From Siphonodentalium dalli (Eukaryota > Mollusca > Scaphopoda > Gadilida > Siphonodentaliidae): a stretch of 64,000 nucleotides of DNA. The stretch lies in the NCBI GenBank assembly GCA_032622095.1, contig CP136067.1:75480705-75544704 (forward strand), written 5' to 3'. Positions 44,305-55,510 of this stretch are shown in pieces (position 1 is the first letter of the stretch; every line of letters starts with the position of its first letter). Below the pieces are notes generated by a model. It ran no database searches, was not told where the DNA came from, and saw only the letters and a program-made list of their open reading frames with translations. The position numbers were made by a program, and so were the translations under genes.

Positions 44305-45559
44305 TGTATTTGTGTGAGATGTTAACTGAAAAGAGCCTAAGATTGGACTTTCTTTTCATATTCAATCAGGGGGGAGCCATTAATTTCACAGGTCCATTTC
44401 CCTGATTGTCTTGGCATACTTCAATTGTCGAGCTATACTTTGCAGTGTTTTTTTTCGATAACGAACACAGAATGTTTCTTAACACTTGAATCAAAGCTAA
44501 ACATTTTTAGACTGAGTTTCCGCATAGCAAGAAGATATTCGCCAACTACATCTGAATGTAATGTATTCCATTGCATATAGCAGCATCTGGGTTAGTTATA
44601 GTTAATTTTGGTTTAATGCCACTTTTTACAGCTTTTGTCATACCGTGACAAAAAAGTAGACCTAACTTCCGGCTTCGGCTTTCATTAATTACTCCTTCCA
44701 ATTTGAGAACACCCTGTTTCAGGTAGGGTCTCATGTGGTCCTATTCCTCGTATGCCATTTAAGGTCGGTCTGCAGCGAAACTCTCGGATTATACCGACTG
44801 TCTGTTGATTGAGTGGAATGGCACAGAAACGTCCGGTCAGTGGTCACCCGAGGCTACAATAAAGGCCTTTAGATTGCCGTATATATACAATGGCCGATAA
44901 ATAGCAGCTCTTCCGTAAGCTGATGTGGTGACGGATAGGATAATTCGATTTTTTTAAGCATTACCGGGAGCTTCGCGCCCAAATACTCTCTCTAAATAGC
45001 TTATGCAGACCGTATTGCTCTTCGCGAACATACACACGTATGTCTGCAATTGGAAGGACTCCTTACATGGTTATATGTGGAGAAGGGACTGGCAAGTGAC
45101 ATTGTGATGCCTCGCGCGATACGACCACCCCACTACCAAAAATGATTAATCAACTACCGATCACGGGGTGCATCACATGGCGAACATAATGCAACTTTAG
45201 GGTGTTCTTACCATGTCAGTGAGGCGGCGGTCATTTTCTGCCCATGACACACACCGGACGGAATGAAATGGAACAACATACCAGCCTGGTTCTTTCCATT
45301 TGACTACAATTTAGCATATTCCAAAATTTTAATAAAACCCAAGCTATTGAATGGTATAGTAATACGTTCACAAGCAACATCATAAATGGTAAACAGAAAC
45401 GGTGTAAATGAATTCCCATAGGTAATTTCTTACCTTTTTATCGCTAGAATTGAGCTGATTCTGAATAATCATAAGAAAACATTTACCTTTGATTTACCTT
45501 TGATCTTCAGCCTGTATTAAGCTTTCGCTTGTAATGGCTACTTGTCTTCTTGAGCTCAC
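44302..45559. other. Unassigned stretch
   Basis: Contains 45064-45106, a ~40-bp near-copy of the coding relic segment LYVEKGLASDIVM (reverse complement at 47066-47106). Otherwise no feature. Confidence 0.4.
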
Positions 45560-45775
45560 TTTATTTTTGTTTGCGCAATTATAGAAGTTAAAATAAAATT
45601 TATTTTGTTTTCCTCTCCAGCTATTGTTGAGATCGAATTTAAATTGATCTAGGGAGTTAGCTGTCACACATAGATCTGTCAGATTGTTCCAGTTCGTCGT
45701 ACTCCTGGCAACGAAGTTGTTCTTGGCTAGGTTGGTGTTATACCGCTTCTTATATATTTTGCTTGGGTGTCATCT
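45560..45775 (-). pseudogene. LINE ORF2 C-terminal fragment
   Basis: The minus strand encodes, in one frame, KIYKKRYNTNLAKNNFVARS followed by TTNWNNLTDLCVTANSLDQF and KFDLNNSW. This matches the known C-terminal pattern of CR1/Jockey-type RT proteins: R-x3-N-x3-F-x2-R-x3-W-N-x-L-P, then a short helix V-x4-S-x3-F-K-x-x-L-D. Only this tail is present. No upstream RT was found to the right, so it is a short 5'-truncated relic. Confidence 0.7.
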
Positions 45776-46870
45776 GGTTCTGCTATCTTTGGGTTTTTCC
45801 AATGTTTTTGTCAGCCGTACTTTATCTATGTTGTTTTGTATGTTGTAAAGCTGGGTCATCGACTATGGTCACTTCATAAACAATTAGAGAATCACCGGCA
45901 TACTAGTGTAAAATGCACACAGGGCAAGGTGATATATGCATATATTTTTGACATGTGGAATTTTCATGTTGTCAGTCAAAATGGGTTTACATGTATGTAC
46001 GTTGTCCTGAGTGTTTGTTAGTGTGTCAGTACATGCTTATTGACTATATACACGCATAGACTGAGAAGTTCATGTAATAGTATTTGGTAGTGTAATAAAT
46101 GCCCAAATGATAGCATTATATTCACATATGTAATGCGATGAAATGCATTGTTTTGTGGTCGCAATAAAATTCCAGGATGCAAGGTCCGGGATGTTTTCAA
46201 TACGATACAATTTTTTTCCAAATCCATGTAAATAGCCAATAATGACTACTAAAATGAAAATGTTCAGGCTTATAAAGTGAACAAATTAGCATTTATCAAG
46301 TGAAAAGTGCTCAAAGTTTCAATATTTACTCAATATTTGTCTTTTATAACACGATAGGGTGGGTCCGGCTTCTGACATTCAATTTCATCACTATTGGCAT
46401 ATTTTAATTGTTGCTTTTGACCTTCAATGTCATACCAATGTTTAATTGTTCTTGTACTTAAAAGTGTTTAAATATTGTATGATAGACAGTTCATGTAGTA
46501 TTGTAGGATCTTGATCCTTAGGCAGATAGGACTGGAATTTCTGGTGGCTACTATAATAAAAAGCGAAGTAACTGAAGATAACTTGCTCATTATTACATCA
46601 GATATTAATCTTTGTGGGGATATCGGGACACATGCATTCTAGAGAACGAACATTATAATTAAAACAGTGACCGTGTGACCATTTGGTGATCTTGTCGGTG
46701 CTAGTCGCCACGCTCTATCATGCTGTGTGCACACACATCTTTGTCGCATATATACTGGTATATATGGATACCGAAGATTTACTGGTAAGTGTGATCAGTG
46801 AGTGTTGAGCGATTTTCTGAGATGTCTGGTGATTTACATTATGATTTCATGATAGGCGTTTCATTCGCAT
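45776..46870. other. Unassigned stretch
   Basis: The ORFs lack domains. No repeat partner recognised. Confidence 0.35.
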
Positions 46871-46899
46871 TGTCAACTAAAACATTCCACACACTTATT

Positions 46900-48815
46900 C
46901 CGATTTTTCAATCGTTTGTCAACAAACTTTGGGTGCCCAGTTGCCAGTGGGAAAAGAGCTTGCGTTGGAGGGGTAGATGACCAAGATCTGGCAAATAATC
47001 TTGCGTTCACGGGGTGGTGGGACATAAAAGATGTCGATTCGTTTTCTTTCTTTGACGAATGACCACATGACAATATCACTTGCCAGTCCCTTCTCCACAT
47101 ATAACCACAGGAGAAGGATAGACACAATCAATGTCATCACAAATGACTACAATATTTGCTGCTGACATCCCTCCCTCAGCAATTGACACGTTGATAAATG
47201 ATGATAACATTTGATTCTTGTGGGTTGATTGTGTCATTGCGATGACAAGTTTCTCGAGATCTGGCAGATAATTTAATGGGAACGTCTTCTGTCCCAATTA
47301 CTGCAAGTTTATGACGGTACGAGATGAACTGTTGACAATTGTTTCTGATTTCCTAAACAATTAGATCAATCAACTGTTTTTGTTGAATAAAACGAGGCGG
47401 GGCCTCGGTGGCTCAGTCGGTAAGGAGTACAACTCCAAGCCCTCTCGTCCTCCAGCGCTTGGCGATAAGGGTTCAAATTCACATGTTTCCATCGTGGTCT
47501 TTGTAACTCTAATTCGTTATCTGATGGAGTTGCCACTTACTCGCCTATGGTCGGTGGTTTGCCGCACATGGTCGATGAGTTTATCAGCTTTTGAAATCAC
47601 TGTTAGATTAGCCGTAAGTGTAAGGATTCCCTCCGCCACAAACAGTGGCAATGTCGTGATATGGCATTAGCTGCTGAAAGCGACATTAAACCCCAATCAA
47701 TCAATTAATTGAAACGACAAAAGTGACCTTCTGTGTTGGTAGCAGCATGCCTTTTGATAGCTTGTGTTTCCTGCTGGCGGATGAGTCACGGCTATTCCAA
47801 AATGAATAAAAAACATCGGCATCTCTTAATTTCTCTATAATTTATGCAGTGAAGTTTATGACACATTCTGCAACGGTTTTGGCCAGTGAACTGCCCATGT
47901 GTTGGTTGCATTTTTCTTCTAGAAGTAACATGACAATCTTATTCTTTGGAACTGGTGCAAGTTAGTTCATATTTTAACACTTCACTAAAGTCAATGTCTC
48001 TTCCTGCTGCTTGTAGATAAATAATCCTGGAATATATGAAACTGGCATCACCATCCTCTTGTCAATGTTCGGATATATGTTGCACCATGAAGGGTCGTAC
48101 CTTCTGATTTACAGAGTTGTGTATAGAAGCCATCATGACAAGAACTCGAACATCATTCTCGTGCCAATGTCTAGGGATTCATCATATATCATCTTGCCAA
48201 TAACGATATTTATTATTCCTTCACTAGGATGACACGTATTGTCTAGTGGATCCACACTGTCTTGCAATTTGTCTCGAGTTGTTGCATTGAAACCAGTTAA
48301 ATCTGATACCGCTTTTGCCAATTATTTGTAGCAGATATTAAGACAGGTCGCACGTTCTAACTGAGTTCGGCTTCAGTGTCAATCCAATTTTCCGTTTTGT
48401 CCTTTTCTATACCTCATGAATGTGGTTTCATTGAACAAGTCTGACAACATACCATTCCATGTTCCTGATTGGTTGTTGCTTAACATGTACACCTTCCAAA
48501 AAAATGCAACAAAACATCTGGAGGAGACACTCGCCGGACTGAAAATAGTACAAACCATAGTGAACAAAATTATGACCAGCCGCAAAGTAAGGCATCATGA
48601 ACTGTACTGTGGTCATGTGTAGTGGCCAACCACCCTCTCTTTCTGCGCGAATAAACCTCACCCGCATGTTAATCCATAGCTTTGATCTTTTGCTCTGGTC
48701 TGTCTTCTCGTCAACTGTGAACAATCTCATTTGGTATATCAATATTAATGAGGACTGTCCTCAAAAGTCCTCCATTATTATCCGGAGAGCTGTAAAACGT
48801 ACGGCATTCTTATGA
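46900..48815 (-). pseudogene. Frameshifted relic of a multicopy uncharacterised protein family
   Basis: Minus-strand blocks appear in collinear order: WPLHMTTVQFMMPYFAAGH (48628-), TWNGMLSDLFNETTFMRY (48462-), TGFNATTRDKLQDSVDPLDN and NIVIGKMIYDESLDIGT (48321-48133), RDIDFSEVLKYEL (~48000), RKHKLSKGMLLPTQKVTFVV (~47790). After the SINE insertion come HKLAVIGTEDVPIKLSARS (~47310), GGMSAANIVVICDDIDCV (47174-) and LYVEKGLASDIVMWS (47104-). Frame changes between blocks show it is dead. The order and wording match, from memory, a large uncharacterised family repeated in mollusc and coral genomes. Its spread suggests a mobile-element origin, and the ICDDIDC block resembles the D-D-D core these proteins carry. 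Function unknown. Confidence 0.6.
47397..47710 (+). mobile_element. tRNA-derived SINE
   Basis: The tRNA-like head has A-box TGGCTCAGTCGG (47409-47420) and B-box GGTTCAAATTC (47470-47480) at tRNA-like spacing. The body is ~230 bp, and the tail reads GACATTAAACCCCAATCAAT followed by CAATTAATT. TTGAATAAAACGA on the left and TTGAAACGA on the right (47709-47717) may be an imperfect target duplication. It interrupts the coding relic between the blocks QKVTFVV and HKLAVIG. Transcription would be by RNA polymerase III from the internal boxes. The 96-codon ORF across it is spurious. Confidence 0.9.
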
Positions 48816-48989
48816 AATATGATTTATTTGATGTCCTTACCGCATACGTTACCAATGGTACCGTCCCTTCAAAAACATACATGGAAAACTGGTTCGCGAT
48901 AAAATTCTTGCTGATGACAATGTCATGTGAAAATCAACCATATTATCAGATCAAGAATTGTCAATATTTTCTCATTTCCACAATTCTCT

Positions 48990-49295
48990 GGATATGTCCC
49001 CACTGTGGCATGCGTGTAAATCGCAACATCGGAGAAATGTATCTCCCTGCCTATTGCCGGTTTGGTGGCTCACACCGCCTTTATGGACAAAGGTAAATGT
49101 CGCAAATGTGGACTGGGATATGAATGTCTTATACAACATGTATTTTATGACTGTGTGGCTGTTCCTGATGTAAGAGATACCGTATGGTTTGATGTTATTG
49201 ACCAATTCGACACCGAAACATTCATGTTTCTAGATTACCTTGATCCTTATCAACTATTGGGTAACTATCCCGGCCATCCTCTGTTAAAAGTTTAG
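48990..49295 (+). pseudogene. LINE C-terminal zinc-motif fragment
   Basis: The frame reads PIAGLVAHTAFMDKGKCRKC followed by GLGYECLIQHVFYDC, then VRDTVWFDVID. The C-x2-C-x8-H-x4-C spacing followed by a (V/I)R-x2-(V/L)W segment is the known C-terminal Zn-binding module of several non-LTR retrotransposon ORF2 proteins. No RT was found upstream in the same orientation, so this is a short relic. A host zinc-ribbon exon is a less likely alternative. Confidence 0.5.
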
Positions 49296-49299
49296 CCAC

Positions 49300-51640
49300 C
49301 CTCCGTTAAAAGTTACTGATGAATTAGTCCTGTTCTTCTCATGTTTATCAGCAAATATTTGGAATTTCTACCATCTAGATACCGGTTAGTATCGCTATGC
49401 AAATTGTTACAAGGTCACCTGAATTTAATAAACCTTTGACTAAAGATTACATCCTTAGTAGTATATAGGATCAACCACACGATTGATATATATGTGTACC
49501 ACTGTCGTTACTTTGTATACCTCATAGACTACTGTTTTCTCTTTCAGATATCTTTTGTAAATAAATATGTAGTATTTTGCCAATCACCTCAGAGGAAAAT
49601 TAAAGAATGAAAGATAATTAAAGAATGTATACCACCAAGTCTCAGAATGAAATTTCCAAATCGATGTGGATATGCCCATGTGATTTTGACAGCAACACCG
49701 TATAGTTTTCATCACATGTAAACTCAGCATTAACGTTGCAGTCAAGACAGTGTCCAGATCGATTTGTTTCATGCCTATCAATGGCACGTAAGCGGACATA
49801 AGTCTTTGTCGCTTTCATATATAGCAATTCATTTATTAGTGAATTAGCTTTCTATAGTTTGCAATTTGGTACAGTTCTGTGGTTAATCATCAATCATTAT
49901 AGATGAATGCTGAATTGTAATAACTGTATACCAACAGCCTTGGATACCCCAGATGGGGGCACCCATACCATATCTGCACGAGCCCATGCCAATTTATATG
50001 GACCAATATTAATTGACTTGAGTAATTGCTTATACATATTTTACACATAACCACTAACCAGTAGAATTCGTGAGCCCTATGGCGATGAATAGTTTAAATT
50101 TATGAGATTTTAATTGCATCTGTGCTGTCTGTGGGCGATACAATGTTTAGAAGCCAATGTTAATGACAATCTACACTTCAAACAAGTTGGAACTCACACT
50201 AATAACTATTGTTATTGTAGATTTAATTTAATAAAATTTGTCCTCATCATCTTATTTTGTTTATCTCGCTAAACACAGTTCAGTGAGTTATTAATGCCTT
50301 GATATAGTCTGCTGTGAAATGTATGTGAGACCGTGCTTGTATTTGACAGCCCAACACTTTTTATTGCACAATTGCTATCTAAAAATGATAATTGTTAAAA
50401 ATGCTCAACATTTAGAGCTTGGCCCCTTCATATTTGGGTTGTGTGTATCTCCAGATACAATTTCTGCAAAAACCTGCTTTGAGACCAAACGTTCCGGGTT
50501 TGGTGGAAAAAGTCTGTTTTGCTGCCGGACTATATCGGTTCTTTGTGTGAGTGCTTTGGCCATTTGTGTATACCAGAAGCAATCACCCCATGTATATAAA
50601 CCTATCACAGAATCTCTTAAACCAATACATCAACTTAAATTTGTTTTTAAATGCACACAAAACGTAACACAACGTTTACCTGCGTATTTTAGCCTCATAA
50701 AATTTTCCTGTACAACGCCAGACTGGGTTTTATATTTATTTTAACACACGCGGGTTGCTCCTCGTAACTATAGAATGGTTGTCCATCACAGAACAGATAG
50801 CTCTATCGTTGCGAGAAGTGCCCAATTTCGATGTTGAATTTCTTTACCGCTGATAACATTTGTTAAATTATTTTGTCAGAGTGTGAACAGGATCATTACA
50901 ATAGGACTTCGGTTTTCATTCTACTACATCCGTCTGACGATTGAATTAGAAAGACGCTGTTATGCATTTTTCTATTGGGAAATAACATTACATGGCTAAA
51001 ACAAAATAGAACGAGTGTGCCTGGAATATTTACCTTCATTACAACGTGCCACAGCAAACAAAGGTCAAGAATGTATAGATATGCAATCATGTAAATTGAT
51101 TTTACGTGCAGACATGTAATTTGTTAAGACAACAAAAATACATATAACCGATATCAGATGGACGGCAGTCTATATACGTCTTCAGATACAATATTCTAAA
51201 CTGTTTATCTTATGCTGCAATATATGTTAAATTTGTATGATATTTCCTGTTGAAGTGAGGTAAAATGTTTCATAGCAGATGATATTTCTATCCCAAACTT
51301 CAGTACATGTATAATGAAGGGTAGACACATTGGGCGCGGTAAACGATGTGGTAGATTGTTAATTTGTGTTAGAAATCACTTGCTAAAATTTGTGAAAGCA
51401 ATAAGACTAATTCAGAGAATATTGCCTGTTTGCGCGTGGACACTGATTGTACACTGAACAAACGATCCTTACGTATTGGAGCTGTGTATGTATGTAACGA
51501 CCGACCAACACTAGATACTGCGGCGACAATTGGTCGATCGACCTCGATGGCGAATTTAGACCAGTCCGGAAAGACAATGAACTCATTCTAATTACATGGA
51601 TTTCAAAGAACAAATAAGCTGAGTGGTATCGAAGACAATG
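49300..51640. other. Unassigned stretch
   Basis: No clear gene. A minus-strand frame at 49642-49827 contains HCLDCNVNAEFTC and a plus-strand ORF at 50319-50744 is 141 codons long. Neither shows a recognisable domain, splice context or codon pattern. Confidence 0.35.
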
Positions 51641-52206
51641 ATATTGACTCCTTAATTTGTACCATTTCAGATTTGACGAAGTTTGACTCGTCTAATAATT
51701 TTTGACATATTTGATGTAATTAATGCTGATTTCGATTATCAATTTGATTACTATGCCATTACTGACGATGACCATATCAAGCATAATGATTACCTTTTCC
51801 AATTCACGGAGACATTCAAAGGACACCAGAAAGGTAAACTGTTATATGATTTTAAATGTCTTTAAAGGTAACGCATTTCGCATTATTTTGTACTGCAGAT
51901 GTGGCGATGATCAGGGTTATGGAAGACTGACTTCGTCAGATAGGTCAGTAATAATTGACTACGCATTTGGTAATAAACAATTATTCCACTTTGGGCAATT
52001 CTCCAACCTTCTAAGTGGTGTACATAACCCGATACAAACCACAATTCGCCTTTGGACCAATCCTGGGCCTGAAACTGCAGATTTGATATCATGGATAAAT
52101 TAATGCCTCCATCTAGAATTCCAGTTGGAACCACGAAAAGGGTTTAGTTTTTATAAATAATGTTGATGTACATGAAGTTGATATGGTCCGAAGCAAATTT
52201 GAATAT

Positions 52207-52421
52207 TTAACCCTTTCAGTGCCAAGTCCGATTTTTGTATCGACCCATATTTCCTTGATCATTTTTCAACTTTATTGATTATAATAATGTGATACATTGA
52301 TGGAAAGAGCTCTAAGAACTCTTTCCATCAATGTATCACATTATTATAATCAATAAATTTGAAAAATGATCAAGGAAATATGGGTTGATACAAAAAACGG
52401 ACTTGGCACTGAAAGTGTTAA
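52207..52421. mobile_element. Near-perfect palindromic MITE in TTAA duplication (piggyBac-like)
   Basis: TTAA|CCCTTTCAGTGCCAAGTC... and ...GACTTGGCACTGAAAGTG|TTAA. The two ~100-bp arms are reverse complements with only about five or six mismatches, and the loop is only a few bases. TTAA target duplications with CCCTTT-like ends are typical of piggyBac-type MITEs. Removing it with one TTAA rejoins the LINE frame (SKFEYL to SNKKILP). Confidence 0.85.
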
Positions 52422-52629
52422 GTAACAAGAAAATTTTACCCTCAGAAATAGATGATATATGTACGGGCGTCACTAAAATTATGACTGATGCTGCGGGTAA
52501 AACATTTGGAACTTTCGTTCCAGGGCGACAACCTAATAATATTGCCACAGTTAAAAATAAACCCTGGTTTGACCAGGATTGTAAACAGACTAGGAGAATG
52601 TTTAACATATCAGAACGTGAGTAACTTTG

Positions 52630-52860
52630 CATATACCTTGATGAAAAATATGGCCGCTGGTAGCCATCTTGGATTTTACTCGTTACATCACTAAATCATT
52701 TAACACATCCTGCAGAGCTTATCCCTCATCCAATCATCACCAAACATATGGATCTTCGGTGTGACCTCTCGATGGGTGCCTACCATTTTTCCCGAATTTT
52801 GTAAAAATGTGGCTGCCAGCGGCCATCTTGGATTTCACTCTTTGAATGACCAAAGCCTTT
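52630..52860 (+). repeat. Two GCCATCTTGGATTT motifs
   Basis: TAGCCATCTTGGATTTTAC (52661-) and GGCTGCCAGCGGCCATCTTG (52810-) both match the core of the G-tract MITEs at 17525 and 63289. They lie ~155 bp apart inside the LINE relic. Confidence 0.7.
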
Positions 52861-53410
52861 AGCTCACCTTACATGTCACATTTAAGTTATCAGACCCAAG
52901 AGATGAACTCAGCAGACAAAAATAACTCCAAATGGTTATCATTTGTCAAAAATGCTCTCTTTATGATTTGACATTGCAATCAAATTGGATCACACAGACG
53001 GGCCTGACCGCTATTGAACTGAGAAATGCAAAAACGGTTCTCAAACAACGTCAATGGAACGCAATACTCGTTGACGTCGAGGGCCTATCCTATGGTTATC
53101 CAAATTACTTTTTCCGTCTAATTTATCGATATACCTTCTTCAGCTCAGAACAGCAAATCACAAACTGCATATAGAATGCACAATATGGCAGGAAGATAAT
53201 GGCATTAGGATATGCACCATATGTGGACAATATTTAGGAGATGAATACCATTTAGTTATTATATGCAGCCATTTGGATGAAATCAGAAAACCATTTATCC
53301 CTGAATACTTTAGGAAGAACCTTACCAGAGAGAAATTCAATGGTCATAGTGTATATACGTTTTGCTTGTTCGCTGTTATGTGACTTTTGCAATAAATAAA
53401 TAAATAAATC

Positions 53411-53699
53411 AGTTATATTCGGGTACACTCTATTACACATGCATGTAATTTATGTGTCGTCTGTTCTCCGTCTTGCCGCCTGAATGTTTCGATTGTAACT
53501 GCCAGAAGAAATGTGATTTAATTTAGATGTGGATCTCTAAATGTAGGAGTCTTTTTTGATCAGACTGTAGTTCCAACATGATTTGATTCTAGCTCTCATA
53601 CAAATATAAATCAAGCAAATTTGTGAAAAAGACATTTACAGTTCGGTTATATATGTTGTGCTTTCTGTTGTGAGCTGTTGTTTAACAAGGAATACTATG
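53411..53699. other. Unassigned stretch
   Basis: No feature recognised. Confidence 0.3.
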
Positions 53700-53704
53700 T
53701 CCAT

Positions 53705-53935
53705 CCTTCAGGCCCTTCTACACAGCGTTGCGGCGCGGCATGCCACGCGATACGCGCGGTTTGTCGAATTGGATCACACATCAGGCAATTAGTGCTTGCA
53801 GACGGCGTACGATGCGGGCGAATCGCAAAATGCGCAGATAACGCTGTCGCAGAATTATATTGATGTCATAATCCGGCGGTTCCGAACTGCGCGCATCGCG
53901 ATTCGGCTGCGGCTCGGCTAGTTCCGACTTTTACA
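53705..53935. other. CpG-rich patch in AT-rich DNA
   Basis: The segment from CCCTTCTACACAGCGTTGCG to GGCTGCGGCTCGGC is dense in CG/GCGC (CACGCGATACGCGCGG). Such GC-rich ends occur in some Harbinger-like MITEs, but no matching right end or target duplication was found. Confidence 0.35.
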
Positions 53936-54289
53936 ATGACGATATAGAACGAAGACAGCAGTTTTCGGTCTGGGTCAGTTTTGGACTGTGATTGTGCGTC
54001 GCTTCACCATGCAGTCATTTAAGGTCAACATTTTATCGACCAGACTGTTGGGCGTGTGAGTTTTTTGGCACCAAGGTCCTGGATAGCACAGTAATGACTC
54101 ATACTATTACCTTACTTCCGCTCTGGTATTTGGCACACATTAGGATAGTAAAATTGTATTCATCTGAGTTCATTAATATCGCCTCGTACAATAGCATAAT
54201 CTGATTGATTACAGTTACTTTATGCCAACAAAATATCAGTATTAACATTGTTTCGTGTAAGGTCCGCCCGTGTGGACTTGTTCTATGTA

Positions 54290-54570
54290 GATACTCTGCT
54301 TAGAATCGCCTCACTTTGAGTCGATAATGTGCTGAAAATTACAACGATTTAGTCACATTATCGACTCATAATGCGGCGATTCTAAGCAGATTACTCGTGG
54401 ACAATGACAACTCACCACTTTTCATTTGTACGCTCTTTAACATGTGTTTACATTGTGGCCCGCCATGAAACAAAATAACGGCTATTAGTCCATTTTCAGA
54501 ATCAAATGATCACATATGTACCCATTTCATAATATAGGTCGATTATGTGCGTATTTGCGCGAGGATATGT
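54290..54570 (-). repeat. GAGTCGATAATGTG repeat, copy 2, with terminal hairpin
   Basis: Reverse-orientation partner of 37370-37690. Bases 54295-54333 and 54354-54393 are themselves inverted (CTGCTTAGAATCGCC...TCGATAATGTG) around a ~20-bp loop. It overlaps the 3' end of the LINE fragment on the right. Confidence 0.7.
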
Positions 54571-55322
54571 TGTCCGTTTTGCCTGAAGTTTTCAAGATGG
54601 GACACATGGTCATATTCCTCACGAATTGCGAAAATCACCGAAACAAAACCACTTGATGTGCGATGGAAGAGGCTAAACAGATGCGCCTGAACAGCTTCAG
54701 GGGAGTTTGATTTTCCGGAGGCAGATGAATCAGGCTTCCGGGGAAACATAACTTCCGCTGGTGAATTTCCCTTTGAATTGGGAGAAGTCCGACTAAGCCA
54801 AGAATGAGTTTGGTACTAGCTCTCGTAGTAGGGTAGTGACTGTGCAAATTTGACGCATGTTCTCAGTGACCGCGCCATGATGGCGATGGACGTTCTATTG
54901 TTAAGGGGCGTTACATCACATCCGTATAGAGCTCTAGGCAACACTATAGTCTTCAGGAGATTACACATTGTCAAATATGTTGCATATCTGAGTAGTTCAT
55001 TGCCGGTAACAGAGGAGAAGTTTTTCCTCATTTTCGACACGATGGAGGCACGAGATGCGTAGTTCGTTAATTTATTTTGAAGAAGACCGAGATTAACATT
55101 CCTTCTCTTCTCGTATGACACTATCTCCAATCTTCCATTGTCGGTCAGAACGTTGTAGTGAGATTTGCATTCATTGAATACTACAATGAGAAACTTCGAG
55201 CAAGAAAATTGGAATCTCCATCGGACACTATATGCATGACACGTGATGATAAGATCTGAGCTGGACTTGGTGAGAGAAAGAAGAGATATACCATCGGCTG
55301 TGTTCGGTGCAACACATGACAC
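54543..55322 (-). pseudogene. LINE RT distal fragment
   Basis: Minus strand, three frames in order. First come HAYSVRWRFQFSCSKFLIVV and LLKTIVLPRALYGCDVTPLN, continuing to CVKFAQSLP (55260-54820). Next come LGLLPIQREIHQRKLCFPGS and LIHLPPENQTPLKLFR (about 54790-54660). Last is HRTSSGFVSVIFAIREEYDH (about 54660-54600). These match the region from just after YADD to the C-terminal part of CR1-like ORF2 proteins (W-x-F-x-F-N-x-x-K, the (V/I)LPxxLYGCE box, the KLxFxGxL box, and SSGFVxDI). At least two frameshifts; dead. Confidence 0.75.
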
Positions 55323-55384
55323 GGAGACACTGAACCACTCAAGTGGTTACGCGTAAGTTACAGCGTTATGATATCACACTTAAG

Positions 55385-55510
55385 TGTAATTTAAATGTGA
55401 ATTTGGCTTCCAATTAAATCTGCCATTTCTTTTGAACAAGTTATGTAACACATGGGTGTAGACAGAGTGTGTCCTCTATGGGGTGTTCAACATGGAATTT
55501 CCAACTGAAG
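55385..55510 (-). repeat. Dispersed repeat, copy 2 (partner at 3685)
   Basis: Reverse complement of 3685-3800, with shared ACATAACTTG, AAATGGCAGAT, CCAAATTCAC and ACACCCCA blocks. Confidence 0.6.

Larger units (their letters stand above)
51650..53410 (+). pseudogene. Dead LINE (endonuclease, linker, C-terminal Zn motif) split by a MITE
   Basis: Endonuclease blocks: HQKGKLLYDFKCL and CRCGDDQGYGRLTSSDRSVI followed by DYAFGNKQLFHFGQF (51830-52040). Linker: NNVDVHEVDMVRSKFEYL up to 52206, resumed after the MITE as SNKKILPSEIDDICTGVTKI, KTFGTFV and NKPWFDQDCKQTRRMF (52425-52600). Distal: LRTANHKLHIE...ICTICGQYLGDEYHLVIIC (53140-53265), then IRKPFIPEYFRKNL, and a 3' (AATA)n tail at 53387-53408. 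Most of the RT is missing or replaced by unrelated sequence (52630-52950). It resembles the LINE at 20.5-23.3 kb in its endonuclease end and Zn motif, so the same broad clade. Confidence 0.75.

Noticed and set aside
46873-47297. Three separate minus-strand genes
   Set aside because: The frames are consecutive pieces of one frameshifted relic.
47397-47480. Functional tRNA gene
   Set aside because: A- and B-boxes are present, but the stem pairings are poor and the sequence continues into a SINE body with an ATCAATCAA tail.
50319-50744. 141-aa ORF as a gene
   Set aside because: No domain, no supporting signals, and an equally open antisense frame in the same place.
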